Origin: Candidatus Melainabacteria bacterium
GTDB lineage: Bacteria > Cyanobacteriota > Vampirovibrionia > Obscuribacterales > Obscuribacteraceae
Length of the DNA: 64,000 nucleotides
Direction: 5' to 3'
Assembly: GCA_017307165.1 (NCBI GenBank)
Contig: JAFKGK010000004.1
Location: 248,001 to 312,000, forward strand
Position numbers and translations under genes: made by a program. Within the stretch, counting starts at the first letter, position 1, and every line of letters begins with the position of its first letter. The notes under the pieces were generated by a model. It was not told the origin of the DNA, ran no database searches, and was given only the letters and a program-made list of their open reading frames with translations. Of the stretch, positions 1 to 9,773 are shown piece after piece.

Positions 1-55
1 TGTTTTGTCAGACCTCTGGTTTCGAGGGCTGCAACGCTCGCCTGAGCCTTATCGT

Positions 56-364
56 CTAGCAAGACTGGCTATGCTTGTCGGTGTTGGGTGCGCCGCAGGC
101 ACGCATTATGCTGTCGATACGAGCTACTTTAAAGACCTTGTAGATCGATGGCGGAATGCTCACAAAACGCACCTGCGCCTTGCTAGAGTCAGCGCGCAAG
201 AGCATTTCTTCGAGCCATTCGAGACCGTCTACAGAAATAAATGTACAGGCGCTAAAATCAAGGACGACCGATTGCGCACCACTGGCGATGAGCTGATCGA
301 CATTGTCTTGAGCACGCTGCAATTGCCCGGCAATAAAGATTTTTTGTGCGTTATCTGTTTGCAT
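56..364 (-). CDS. STAS-domain protein (anti-sigma factor antagonist-like)
   Basis: A 102-residue single-domain protein with the STAS pattern: a beta strand VVLDFSAC near residues 33-40, then TFISVDGLEWLEEML. In SpoIIAA-type antagonists this loop reads D-S-S-G and the second Ser is phosphorylated; here it reads S44-V45-D46-G47, so an Asp sits where the phosphoserine would be. It starts 23 bases after the adhE stop on the same strand with a GAGAGA-like ribosome site, so it is probably co-transcribed with adhE. No anti-sigma kinase is next to it in the window, so its partner is unknown. The family call is good; the role (partner switching or another STAS function) is inference. Confidence 0.75.
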   Translation of the reverse strand: MQTDNAQKIFIAGQLQRAQDNVDQLIASGAQSVVLDFSACTFISVDGLEWLEEMLLRADSSKAQVRFVSIPPSIYKVFKVARIDSIMRACGAPNTDKHSQSC

Positions 365-387
365 CTTGATTTCTCTCGTTATAAAAA

Positions 388-3030
388 CTATTCGGGCCTT
401 TGCCTAATTGGGAGGGCTTCAAAAAAGAGCTGCGCTACTTCGGTAGGCAGAGCATAGCCAGGATTAGTACGCAGCGAAAGATCGCGCATGGCAGTCTCGG
501 TCAGCTCCGGCAAGGACTCTAGATAGACCTCTGGATCGATACCCAGCTCGCCGACCGACAAGGGTATCCCTGCTAGACGGCCGAGATCATAGATAGCCTG
601 AGCGAGGCTGGTGATGAGACGGATACGATAAGCCTCGTCTTTTTCGTAGGAAAGATCCTGACGCTCTTGCTTTTCGTTGAGACCAATAAAGTGTGCAGCC
701 CGAGCATACTTGCGGTCGGCGATCCAGAGAGGATAGCAAGGGATAGAGACAAACTTTGTGGGCACCCGGCTGTTGTAAGCAATGGTCGAAAGCAAAAAGG
801 CAGCATTGGCGCGACCGTGCGGTATGTCAAATCTTGCGCCGACAGCATGGGCCATAGCATGATTGATGCCGACCGAAGCATTGCCGATCGCCATCCCTGC
901 CAATGTTGCGGCATTATGCAGCTTGTGGCGATAAAGCACGCTCTGCGGATTTTTTAGGATCTCAGGCAAGGCCTCAAAAATGAGGCGCAAGGACTCGAGC
1001 GCTAGACCATCGGTGTAGTCGGAGGCAAAGGTAGAGACAAGCGCCTCCAGACCGTGCGTGAGCGCGTCAAAGGCTGTATCTACAGTGATGGATTGAGGCA
1101 GACTGCGAGTGAGATTAGCGTCGATGATGGCCACGTCAGGCAATAAGCACTCGTCCACAAGGGAGATCTTGCGCTTGCCTTGCTTGAGCACCGAATACGG
1201 TGTCACCTCGCTGCCCGTACCGGAAGTAGTGGGGATAGCCACAAGCTGGGTCTTCATTTCTTTGGGAAAGACCTGCATACGGTGGTTAAAATCAAGGAAG
1301 CTCACGGCGATCTGATCGAGATCGAGGTCGGGATAGTCATAAAACAGTCGGACCAGTTTGGCGGCATCCAGTACCGATCCGCCACCTAGCGCGATGATGG
1401 TATCGGCCTTGGCCTTGCGCAAAGCTACAATGGCCCTCTGTATGGTCTCAAACTCCGGCTCCGGTCCAAGATCGCTAAAGACCTCGACATGGCAATTTTC
1501 GGGGAGGCGCTCCTGCACCATGGCTAAATGACCGCGACGCGATGCAGTCGGCGATGTGATAACAAAGGCCGAAGAGCATTTGAGAGTCTTGAGCTGATCG
1601 ATCGAGCCAGGATTGATATAGATGTTGCGAGTGGTCGAAAAAGTAGTGAGAAAGTTTTTGCGTCTCGGCACGCGTTTAAAATTGATCAGGTTTTTGATGC
1701 CGACATTGTCGGTAGTGATATTGCCGCCACCAGTACCACAGCCAAAACTGAGCGTGGTATTGAGGTGATTGTAGACACCACCCAGACCACCGATGGATGA
1801 GGGCGAGTTGACGATGATACGCCCGGCATTGATTGCCGTGGTAAAGCGTTCGATTACATTTTCGTCTTCGGCAAAGATGCCTGCAGTATGACCTGTGCCG
1901 CCAGCATAATTGATGTCGAGCGAGCGATTGATGCCTTCGTCGACCGAGTCGACAAAGACATAACCGAGCACGGGCATCAATTTTTCTACAGCAAGGGGAT
2001 GATGGCGCAATTCGCCTTCGAGAGGACAGAGCACCACTTTTGTAGGTCGATCGGAGCCGGAGTCTATGCCAGCATTTTTGAGGATGAGGTCGGCAGGTTG
2101 TCCGACAAGACGGTAGTTCATGCCGCCGGTGCGTGAGTCTATCACCGCATCCGCCACCATTTTGACCTCGTCCGGCGTGCAGATATAACAACCGTTGCGC
2201 TTAAACTCGGCCATGATCTCGTCCGAAATGGCGCGATCGATGATGAGTGTTTGTTCGGAAGGACACTCAGTGCCATTGTCGAAAGTCTTGGAAATAATGA
2301 TCTCCATTGCAGCCGATGGCACATTGGCGCTGGAATGCACGTATACAGGGGTATTGCCTGAACCTACTCCCAATGCAGGTTTACCAGAAGAATAAGCTGC
2401 CTTGACCATCTGAGTACCGCCAGTGGCAAAAATCAGATCGACCTCAGGATGAGTCATCATGAGCTCGGAGAGCCTGCGCAAACGGCTCGACTTGTCGACC
2501 CAGCTGATGAAGCCTTTGGGCGCACCGGCTGCAAGTGCTGCTTCGTAGAGCATCTTGGCCGCAGTATTGCTCGAGTCGGCGGCCATCAAGTGAGCCGAAA
2601 ATATGATGGAATTGCGCGTCTTGGCTGCGCAAATGCTCTTAAATATGACGGTCGAAGTGGGATTGGTGACAGGGGACATGGCAAAGATGACACCCATTGG
2701 CTCTGCCATTTCGACTAGATTGAGCTCGGGAAACTCCTGGATCACTCCAACTGATTTTTTGTCTTTGATCTGGTGATACAAAAACTCCGATGCCACCAGA
2801 TTTTTGAGGATCTTGTCCTCAGTCACGCCCATACGGGTTTCTTCGTGTGCCATTTGCGCCAGCATGGGCGCGTTTTCGATCGCAACCTGAGTCATTGCCT
2901 TGACGATACGATCGACATCTTCTTGCGAATACTGTGTAAAGACCGCCGCCGCCAGTCTGGCCTGGCGCATGTAGTGGTTAGCGCGCTCCATCAGGATCTG
3001 GTCTTGTTCTTTGTTGGTGGTTGCGGTCAT
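388..3030 (-). CDS. adhE: Bifunctional acetaldehyde-CoA / alcohol dehydrogenase AdhE
   Basis: 880 residues, the usual length of AdhE. The N-terminal half is a CoA-acylating aldehyde dehydrogenase with the catalytic Cys at residue 256 in the NGTECPSEQ motif. The C-terminal half is an iron-type alcohol dehydrogenase with the GGGS nucleotide-binding turn, the DAFDALTHGLEA region and His-rich metal ligands in INHAMAHAVGARFDIPHG. The enzyme reduces acetyl-CoA to ethanol through acetaldehyde and regenerates two NAD+, which points to fermentation or micro-oxic life. It is cytosolic and in the family forms filaments (spirosomes). Start ATG at 3030 with only a weak ribosome site (GCGAG). The gene ends 23 bases before the STAS gene. 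Confidence 0.95.
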   Translation of the reverse strand: MTATTNKEQDQILMERANHYMRQARLAAAVFTQYSQEDVDRIVKAMTQVAIENAPMLAQMAHEETRMGVTEDKILKNLVASEFLYHQIKDKKSVGVIQEFPELNLVEMAEPMGVIFAMSPVTNPTSTVIFKSICAAKTRNSIIFSAHLMAADSSNTAAKMLYEAALAAGAPKGFISWVDKSSRLRRLSELMMTHPEVDLIFATGGTQMVKAAYSSGKPALGVGSGNTPVYVHSSANVPSAAMEIIISKTFDNGTECPSEQTLIIDRAISDEIMAEFKRNGCYICTPDEVKMVADAVIDSRTGGMNYRLVGQPADLILKNAGIDSGSDRPTKVVLCPLEGELRHHPLAVEKLMPVLGYVFVDSVDEGINRSLDINYAGGTGHTAGIFAEDENVIERFTTAINAGRIIVNSPSSIGGLGGVYNHLNTTLSFGCGTGGGNITTDNVGIKNLINFKRVPRRKNFLTTFSTTRNIYINPGSIDQLKTLKCSSAFVITSPTASRRGHLAMVQERLPENCHVEVFSDLGPEPEFETIQRAIVALRKAKADTIIALGGGSVLDAAKLVRLFYDYPDLDLDQIAVSFLDFNHRMQVFPKEMKTQLVAIPTTSGTGSEVTPYSVLKQGKRKISLVDECLLPDVAIIDANLTRSLPQSITVDTAFDALTHGLEALVSTFASDYTDGLALESLRLIFEALPEILKNPQSVLYRHKLHNAATLAGMAIGNASVGINHAMAHAVGARFDIPHGRANAAFLLSTIAYNSRVPTKFVSIPCYPLWIADRKYARAAHFIGLNEKQERQDLSYEKDEAYRIRLITSLAQAIYDLGRLAGIPLSVGELGIDPEVYLESLPELTETAMRDLSLRTNPGYALPTEVAQLFFEALPIRQRPE

Positions 3031-3339
3031 GGCGTCTCGCTGTCTGTGAGGATGGGGCGCAAAAATCTAAGGGATCAGAGGCTGGGAGCTTATCAAGAGT
3101 AGTTTAAGGCAAGCCCTGAGTCCAATTATAGATAATTGAGATATATAGATAAAACTTATTAAAGGGATATACCAGGGAAAAATGCCCGAGATGGCCGCAC
3201 AGGCGGCAAAGAGCAGATCGGAATTGCAAAAAAGTATAAAATGCAGAGACCTCGCATTCGTATATTCACCTTGAATGTCAAGTAGATATCACTAAAATTA
3301 GTTTCTGTACCAAAACCAAGAAGAGCAGACTAACAACTT
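3031..3339. other. Divergent intergenic region between adhE and the TPR gene
   Basis: 309 bases separating two divergently transcribed genes, so it should carry both promoters. It is AT-rich around 3120-3190. A promoter can be proposed for the rightward gene (listed separately). I see no clear -35/-10 pair for adhE, and no Rex-type or other operator that I can name. Confidence 0.5.
3271..3298 (+). promoter_or_regulatory. Sigma70-type promoter for the secreted TPR gene
   Basis: TTGAAT at 3271-3276 and TAAAAT at 3293-3298 with a 16-base spacer. They match the consensus at 4/6 and 5/6 positions and lie about 40 bases before the ATG at 3340. Confidence 0.5.
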
Positions 3340-5970
3340 ATGGCAGCATTTACTTATAGAGCCACCAGAGCCACAGCACTTTCACTCAGCCTCATCTGCT
3401 CTATGGCCATGGCCCAGGGCAGCATGACTGCGGCCTGGGCTCAGACTGCGCAAACTAATAATGCCACCGACAAGTTTAAGCACCGCAAGCGCTACATCGT
3501 GCCTTCCAGCGATACAAGCCGCCGCATAGACTATCAGTCCATGTCTACGCGCGACTCACTCATGCTGCCAACTTATGTACCGCAGCCACCTTCAGGGGGT
3601 ACGACCTCACCAGGCATGGGCATCTACAAGAGCTCAAGTCAACAATATGCCGAGACTACGACCAATATCTCGAGAGAAATCCCAGAGCAAGACATGGCTG
3701 CACAAGCAGGAGCCCTCAACTATCGTAGCGGCCTTACCCCTCCACCGCCTGCTCATGCCGGAGCATCCAAGCTCGTGCCCAACAGCCTGACCAAGACCAG
3801 CCAGACATCCAGCCAGGCGCCCAGTCAAACTCCAGCCGCCACCAACAATTTTCTCAGTCCTCAGCATCTGGCGCAGATCAAGGGCGAGGCCCAGACTCTC
3901 GTCAAGCGCGGTAGGCTAGCCGATGCGCAGGAGCTCTTGACTCGATATCATCAGGAGTATCCAAACGAGCCCCAGATCAAGAGCGAGCTCTCGCGCGTCT
4001 CTCTACTGAGAGCTAAGCAGCATCAGACTGCCAAGCAATACGATGCAGCAGCAAAGCATGCTCGTACTGCTATCGCGTATGCCGATAAGACCCCGACTGG
4101 CCAAACAAGCACTACCGCTCAGGCTGCTCAAACCACCCTATCCGAAAGTCTCACCAAAATGGGAGTCGATGCAAAAAACCATGAGCAGCGTCATGGTCTT
4201 GGCGAAAAACTCTCCGATCAAGGCAAGCACATCGAAGCAGAAGTCGAATTTGCCGAAGCTGCCAGACTAAATCCGCAATTCAAATCATATATGGGAGCTG
4301 GAGATGCGGCTCTCAAAGCCAATCGCAAGACGCAAGCAAAAGAGTATTTTCAAAAGGCGCTCGAGATCGATCCCGACTCGCAAACAGCCCTCAGACAACT
4401 CGGCATTACGCGATACAAGCTCAACGATCATGCAGGCGCCAATGCCGATCTGACCCGGGCTCTAGTGCTCAATCCCCATGACACTCAGGCAGCCGATACT
4501 CTCAATCAACTCTGGCAAAATCAAATCAGCCTGCGTCCCAACGATGCAGCCTCGCACCTGGGCATGGCGCGGGCCTATCAAGTGGAGGGCGATCTGGCCT
4601 CAGCCCAAAACGAATACAAAAAAGTAGTGGCACTAGATCCGCACCATCCCAATCTGCCGGCCGCCAGACAATCTTTTAAACTAGCACTGGCCAGACAAGA
4701 AGCCAACAAATCATTTGAAATGGCTCGCACTCTCGAGTCGCAGGGCAGCCTCAACTCCGCTTATCAAAAGGCGACTGACGCAGTCGAGCTTTATCCAGGC
4801 GAACCACGCTACCAAAACTACAAGACCATGCTTGGTGAAAAGCTCACTCTGGCAGGTCTGCCTTTGACTGCTGTTGCCGGGCAGGCGACTGCGGCCTTTG
4901 CTGGTCTGGTGCGTGGCCAGGAGGCGCCGCCTACGGCTAGTATCCCTACCGCGGGAGCATTGGGCCTGGGCATGACGCCTCAAGCACAAAACGCAGCCGC
5001 CGTTAATACGGCTATGGGAGGACCTCTCGGCTTATCTTCGCCGTTTCAAGCCGAAAACATGTATCGTCCAATGTCGACCGATCAGCATGTGTCAAATATC
5101 TCCGGCTTCCTTACAGATATCCGCAATTTCGCCCTGCAACAACAAAATCAAATCAGGGGCGCTGAGACCGATGCTCAGAGCATGATCTCGGCCATCGGCA
5201 AGATGCCTATGACCCAGACCACTCAGCAAATCACAGTGACCCAGACGACCACGGACAACCGGCCGGTCTCGACTGCGCCTGCCACCAGCGAGAGTGCTCT
5301 GGCCGCGGCTGCACGGGCTCTGGCAAACACCCAGGCCATCGGCAATGCTGTCACCAGCACCACAGGTATTAGCGTACCGGCCGCTCCGATGAGTGCCGTC
5401 GCACAGAGTTTGGGCCCGATGACAGTAGCAACACCTACAGCGGCATCCTCTGCTATAGACTTTGCCGGCCTGCGGATCAACGAGCCAGCGCTGGCAGCCG
5501 GACTCAATATGGCTCCAGTACCAATACAGGTCGCATCAGAAACCATCCCGCAAGTAGCTCCGCCGATAGCCAGACTAAAGGCACCCATCCCTGTCCCCAA
5601 TGTCTCGACGCCAAACGTAATCGTACAGCCGGACAATACAGATCTAAATCTCATGCTGACTGGCGTCAAGGCGGCAAAAAACGACGTGCAACTAAAGGTG
5701 GTGCTCGCCAATAATGGCAAAGAGAGCGTTCACTTGCCTGCCGCGATTAAAGCAATGGTAAGAGGGAGTGCTGGAGAACAGACCGCAAAGGCCACCTTTG
5801 CCTCGCGCATACTTGCACCTGGTGATTCGGTCACCGGTATGATCCAGGTCCCTGGCAAATCTCTCGATCCTCGCTCCGATATCATAGTGCCGATCGCGGG
5901 TCCATCCAGCTCTGGCTCAAAAACCCCCTTGCTCGTGCATTTGAGCGTACCTGGGGCAGCTAGCAAATAG
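3340..5970 (+). CDS. Secreted TPR-repeat protein with C-terminal beta domain
   Basis: 876 residues. Residues 1 to about 35 form a signal peptide (Arg-containing start, hydrophobic core, Ala-x-Ala sites). Residues about 170-490 hold TPR-like helical pairs, for example AKEYFQKALEIDPDSQTALRQLG. Residues about 490-760 are low-complexity, rich in Ala, Thr, Pro and Gln and probably disordered. Residues about 765-876 look like an Ig-like beta domain (NDVQLKVVLANNGKESVHLP followed by LAPGDSVTGMIQVPG). This is probably an exported scaffold; partners are unknown. The antiporter gene follows after 27 bases. There is no enzymatic motif, so no catalytic role is proposed. Confidence 0.8.
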   Translation: MAAFTYRATRATALSLSLICSMAMAQGSMTAAWAQTAQTNNATDKFKHRKRYIVPSSDTSRRIDYQSMSTRDSLMLPTYVPQPPSGGTTSPGMGIYKSSSQQYAETTTNISREIPEQDMAAQAGALNYRSGLTPPPPAHAGASKLVPNSLTKTSQTSSQAPSQTPAATNNFLSPQHLAQIKGEAQTLVKRGRLADAQELLTRYHQEYPNEPQIKSELSRVSLLRAKQHQTAKQYDAAAKHARTAIAYADKTPTGQTSTTAQAAQTTLSESLTKMGVDAKNHEQRHGLGEKLSDQGKHIEAEVEFAEAARLNPQFKSYMGAGDAALKANRKTQAKEYFQKALEIDPDSQTALRQLGITRYKLNDHAGANADLTRALVLNPHDTQAADTLNQLWQNQISLRPNDAASHLGMARAYQVEGDLASAQNEYKKVVALDPHHPNLPAARQSFKLALARQEANKSFEMARTLESQGSLNSAYQKATDAVELYPGEPRYQNYKTMLGEKLTLAGLPLTAVAGQATAAFAGLVRGQEAPPTASIPTAGALGLGMTPQAQNAAAVNTAMGGPLGLSSPFQAENMYRPMSTDQHVSNISGFLTDIRNFALQQQNQIRGAETDAQSMISAIGKMPMTQTTQQITVTQTTTDNRPVSTAPATSESALAAAARALANTQAIGNAVTSTTGISVPAAPMSAVAQSLGPMTVATPTAASSAIDFAGLRINEPALAAGLNMAPVPIQVASETIPQVAPPIARLKAPIPVPNVSTPNVIVQPDNTDLNLMLTGVKAAKNDVQLKVVLANNGKESVHLPAAIKAMVRGSAGEQTAKATFASRILAPGDSVTGMIQVPGKSLDPRSDIIVPIAGPSSSGSKTPLLVHLSVPGAASK

Positions 5971-5985
5971 CTAATAGCATTCGCC

Positions 5986-5991
5986 TATAAT
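5986..5991 (+). promoter_or_regulatory. -10 element directly before the antiporter gene
   Basis: A perfect TATAAT ends 6 bases before the ATG at 5998, so transcription from it would start at or next to the A of the start codon, giving a leaderless message. I see no convincing -35 and no ribosome site in the 27-base gap. Read-through from the TPR gene is the alternative. Confidence 0.35.
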
Positions 5992-5997
5992 AGACGG

Positions 5998-7548
5998 ATG
6001 CACAATACTCACAACGTAGAACTATTCACCATCCTCTTGATGATCACAGCGGCAGTCTCAATGACCGTCAAGTGGATCAAATTGCCGTATTCGATCATGC
6101 TCGTACTTGTGGGCCTGATCATGGGCCTGTGCGGATTTTTGCCAGATGCTCGCATGACTCCCGAGATCATCCTTTTATTGTGTTTGCCTGCGCTGCTATT
6201 CGAAGCAGCCTGGAATCTCCATCTCGATGAACTAAAACAATCCTGGAAACTCATCGGTGTCTTAGCCACTGTCGGCGTTCTGGTCTCGATGTTTGCTGTA
6301 GGCATGGCTCTAGCATATCTGGCCGGTGTCGGCTTGCATGCAGCACTCCTCATTGGCGCGATGACAGCAGCTACAGATCCTATTTCTGTAGTAGCCCTCT
6401 TTCGTAAACTCGGCATCGACAAGAGACTGACTGCTATCCTCGAAGGCGAAAGTCTCTTTAATGATGGCACTGCCGTGGTGCTCTTTAATCTAATTATGGC
6501 TGCATCAGCGATCAGTGCAACTGGCACGTCTTCTCCGATAAGCGATATCAATTGGCCGGCAACGATCTTTGGCTTTTTTGCCACTATATGCGGTGGCGCA
6601 GCAGTCGGATTGGTAGCAGGGATTGCCGCCTCCAAAGTGACTGCATATTTTGACGATCACCTGCTCGAAATCACGCTTACAACAATCCTGGCCTACGGCA
6701 CTTATCTTATCGCCGAGCACCTTCACGTCTCGCCTGTAATTGCAGTTGTTTGCGCCGGCGTCGTCATGGGCAATTATGGCAGCCGCACGGCCATGTCACC
6801 AACCACAAGACTCGCCGTAAATAGCTTTTGGGAATACCTGGCCTTTATAGTCAACTCCCTGGTATTTTTGCTCATCGGTTTACAGATCAATCTTAGCCTT
6901 TTGACCCATCACTGGCTTCCAATAGTCGTCACCATTGCTTCGGCTTTAACAGCCAGGGCAATAGGAGTTTTTGTGATGACTGCATTGTTTCCGGCTCAAT
7001 ATGGCAGGATCTCAGCAAAATGGCAGGCGCTCTTGGTCTGGGGCGGTCTGAGAGGAGCCCTCTGCATGGCTCTGGCCCTCAGCCTGCCCCCAGACTTTGC
7101 TGAGAGAGAGACGATCATAGTCACTACATTTGGTTTCGTGCTTTTTACTCTAGTAGCCTCCGGACTGAGCATGGAGCCCCTCGTAAAATTGCTCAAGGTC
7201 GCCTCCATCGACAAGTCCCTGGACATCTACAAATCCTTGCAAGCGAGACTCAAACTCAATGCCCTTACGGCTAAGATGCTACAGCTCAAGATCGAGCATC
7301 ATGAGATCTCGCAAAAAACATATGATGTATTGAGAGAACGTCTCCAAAACGAAAACACTCTTGCCAAATCGCAATTGGAGCAACTGCATCTCAGTGATGA
7401 AAACTTGCAAGAAATCGAGTTGCAAGATGCCGTCATTGAAATGCATCGTTATCAAAAGGACCTGATTGTCGACCTTTCTCGGAGCGGGAGCGTATCCTCC
7501 GAATCCGCCCGGCGATTGATCCAGGAGCTCGATACTTCTGGTCATTGA
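5998..7548 (+). CDS. Na+(K+)/H+ antiporter, CPA1 (NhaP-like) family
   Basis: 516 residues: a membrane domain of about 12 helices (residues 8-400), then a cytosolic tail of about 115 residues with coiled-coil character. The family signatures are present: ATDPISVVALFRKLG (TDP at 126-128) and the ion-binding ESLFNDGTAVV with Asn155-Asp156. It exchanges Na+ or K+ for protons across the inner membrane and would serve pH and salt balance. It lies about 100 bases before the permease/KdpDE-like cassette, which suggests a shared theme of monovalent cation homeostasis. Whether Na+ or K+ is transported cannot be read from sequence. Confidence 0.9.
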   Translation: MHNTHNVELFTILLMITAAVSMTVKWIKLPYSIMLVLVGLIMGLCGFLPDARMTPEIILLLCLPALLFEAAWNLHLDELKQSWKLIGVLATVGVLVSMFAVGMALAYLAGVGLHAALLIGAMTAATDPISVVALFRKLGIDKRLTAILEGESLFNDGTAVVLFNLIMAASAISATGTSSPISDINWPATIFGFFATICGGAAVGLVAGIAASKVTAYFDDHLLEITLTTILAYGTYLIAEHLHVSPVIAVVCAGVVMGNYGSRTAMSPTTRLAVNSFWEYLAFIVNSLVFLLIGLQINLSLLTHHWLPIVVTIASALTARAIGVFVMTALFPAQYGRISAKWQALLVWGGLRGALCMALALSLPPDFAERETIIVTTFGFVLFTLVASGLSMEPLVKLLKVASIDKSLDIYKSLQARLKLNALTAKMLQLKIEHHEISQKTYDVLRERLQNENTLAKSQLEQLHLSDENLQEIELQDAVIEMHRYQKDLIVDLSRSGSVSSESARRLIQELDTSGH

Positions 7549-7650
7549 GACAACAGATAAGGTTTATTGACACAAACTTGATATCGGCATCGGTATTCTT
7601 GATGCTCGCTTGACCTCTGATTTGCTTAGATGCAAGTGGAGGGCAGACCT

Positions 7651-7908
7651 ATGCCGATCACAGTCGATGCTATAAATTCGCAATATTTTCATATCGTATT
7701 TTTGTCGCTGGCTCTATTTGTCGCCTGGTTGGGCGGACATGCTGTGGATTGGTTGTTTAGATTAATGGAAAGAACCGTCCAGGCCGAACACGCCAAGGCC
7801 GAGAAAGAAAAAGTAGCAGACCACAAAAAAGAACTCATTTACTATTTTTCGACTACTCAAACACACCAAGATACCAGTAAAAAATCATGCAAGCAGGCAT
7901 CCACCTGA
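7651..7908 (+). CDS. Small single-pass membrane protein preceding the permease
   Basis: 85 residues from the ATG at 7651, chosen over the in-frame ATG at 7630 because GGAGGG at 7637-7642 is spaced 8 bases from it. One hydrophobic segment (about residues 12-32, FHIVFLSLALFVAWLGGHAV) is followed by a charged Lys/Glu-rich cytosolic tail. The 3' end overlaps the permease start by 22 bases, which suggests translational coupling. Small single-helix subunits such as KdpF accompany some transporters, but I see no sequence similarity that would justify the name. Real coding status is likely but not proven. Confidence 0.55.
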   Translation: MPITVDAINSQYFHIVFLSLALFVAWLGGHAVDWLFRLMERTVQAEHAKAEKEKVADHKKELIYYFSTTQTHQDTSKKSCKQAST

Positions 7909-9773
7909 ATCCCTCGATATCTCAAAAGAAGGAAAAAACAAGTCATAATCATAAACTTGGCGAAAGTCACCACACAGCACCATGGTGGCAGGTCATGTGC
8001 CTTACCGGGGTGGATTACTTTTCGACGCTCGGATATCAGCCTGGCATAGCCTTTCTTGCTGCTGGCGCGTTGTCTCCTGTTGCCACGGCGATCGTGGTCT
8101 TATTGACCTTTATAGGAGCCTTGCCTGTCTACTGGGTAGTAGCCAAGGAAAGCCCCAACGGGCAGGGCTCCATTGCCATGCTTGAGAGATTGTGGCCTGG
8201 CTGGCGCGGCAAGACCTTTGTCCTCACCCTGCTTGGCTTTGCCGCCACTGATTTTGTCATCACCATGACATTGTCTGCAGCCGATGCCACTGCTCACTTG
8301 ATCGAAAACCCCATCTATAACTCTTTTGCCTTTCTCCCTAGAGATCCTGTAGTCGTCACGACAGTACTCCTCTTTTGTCTTGCCAGCATCTTTTATATGG
8401 GCTTCAAAGAAGCCATCGGCGTCTCGGTATTGCTAGTGGTGGCTTACCTCGGCCTGACTTCTGCCATTTCCGTTGCTGCTATCCGCGACCTCATGGCCCA
8501 TCCTCACCTGCTCACCGCCTGGCATGGCAAGTTGACGGCACTCTACCCCGATCCCACGCGCATGGCTCTGGCTGCTGCTCTAGTCTTTCCTAAACTAGCT
8601 CTAGGCCTTTCCGGATTTGAGACTGGAGTATCGGTAATGCCTCTAGTCGAGGGAGAAAGAGTAAAGAATACTCGCAAATTGCTCTTGAGTGCCGCTTGCA
8701 TCATGGGTATTTTTCTCTTAGTCTCCAGTCTCACCACTGCTGTTTTAATACCGCAAGAAGACTTTGCACCCGGAGGCGCTGCCAACGGTAGGGCCATCTC
8801 CTATCTTGCACACAGATATTTTGGCCATGACTTGGGCACCGTATATGACATCTCGACGGTCGCCATTCTCTGGTTTGCCGGCGCCTCGGCCATGGCCGGC
8901 CTTTTGACCCTGGTGCCGCGTTATCTGCCCCGATATGGCATGGCACCCCAATGGGCATCGGCAACGCGGCCTCTAGTTATCTTTTTTGCCATTGTATCCA
9001 TAGGCGTAACCGTCTTGTTTAGAGCCAATGTAGATGCCCAGGCCGCAGCCTATGCCACGGGCGTCCTGGTGCTCATGACCTCGGCCTCCACTGCAGTCAC
9101 TCTGACTGTCTGGAGCCGCAAAGGCATGCGTGTCGCATTTAGCCTTATCACTCTCATACTTGGCTATACCACTCTGGCCAACATCATCGAAAGGCCCGAT
9201 GGTCTTTTTATTGCTTCATTTTTCATAGGAGCCATCCTCACTATTTCACTCATATCCCGCTGCTGTCGCGCACTCGAACTGCGCATCAGAGCGGTGAGCC
9301 TCGATCCGATGGCAGAGAGCTTTATTGCCGAGGCTGATCCCAATCACCCGATTGCCCTGGTCGCGCACAGACCTGGTGGCAGCAGCTATAGCAAAAAACT
9401 GGGAGAACTCGAAACCAACCACAATTTTAAATTGTTGCCAAAAAACATCATTTTTTTGGAAGTCACTCCCGAAAACCCCTCCGAGTTTGCCGATGATGAC
9501 CTCGCCGTAACAGGCAAGCAAGTAGATGGCTGCCGTATATTTGCCTGCCAGAGTCCTGCCGTCCCCAATGCCATAGCAGCCCTCCTGCTCGATATCGAAA
9601 AGCGCAGCGGAAGGGCTCCACACGCTTATTTTGGCTGGACCGAAGGATCGCCGATCGCTTATATCTTTAAGTATATTTTTTGGGGCGAAGGCGAGACTGC
9701 GCCTTTGACAAGAGAAATACTACGCAACAGCCAGAAAGATGTGAAGAGAAGACCGATAGTGCATGTGGGTTAA
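7887..9773 (+). CDS. APC-superfamily permease with C-terminal cytosolic domain
   Basis: 628 residues. Residues about 30-470 contain about 12 hydrophobic helices. The first carries the APC-type unwound region (LTGVDYFSTLGYQPGIAF), with KESPNGQGSIAMLERLWPG and FPKLALGLSGFETGVSVMPL further on. Residues about 470-628 are a soluble domain with no motif I recognise. The family includes amino-acid permeases and KUP/KimA-type potassium importers. The kinase and regulator that follow belong to the KdpD/KdpE type, so potassium uptake is the attractive inference; an amino-acid substrate remains possible. It overlaps the kinase gene by 11 bases. Confidence 0.8.
   Translation: MQAGIHLNPSISQKKEKTSHNHKLGESHHTAPWWQVMCLTGVDYFSTLGYQPGIAFLAAGALSPVATAIVVLLTFIGALPVYWVVAKESPNGQGSIAMLERLWPGWRGKTFVLTLLGFAATDFVITMTLSAADATAHLIENPIYNSFAFLPRDPVVVTTVLLFCLASIFYMGFKEAIGVSVLLVVAYLGLTSAISVAAIRDLMAHPHLLTAWHGKLTALYPDPTRMALAAALVFPKLALGLSGFETGVSVMPLVEGERVKNTRKLLLSAACIMGIFLLVSSLTTAVLIPQEDFAPGGAANGRAISYLAHRYFGHDLGTVYDISTVAILWFAGASAMAGLLTLVPRYLPRYGMAPQWASATRPLVIFFAIVSIGVTVLFRANVDAQAAAYATGVLVLMTSASTAVTLTVWSRKGMRVAFSLITLILGYTTLANIIERPDGLFIASFFIGAILTISLISRCCRALELRIRAVSLDPMAESFIAEADPNHPIALVAHRPGGSSYSKKLGELETNHNFKLLPKNIIFLEVTPENPSEFADDDLAVTGKQVDGCRIFACQSPAVPNAIAALLLDIEKRSGRAPHAYFGWTEGSPIAYIFKYIFWGEGETAPLTREILRNSQKDVKRRPIVHVG

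Noticed and set aside
5-457. A 150-codon plus-strand frame at the left edge
   Set aside because: It lies opposite the STAS gene and runs across the adhE-STAS junction; no ribosome site or domain.
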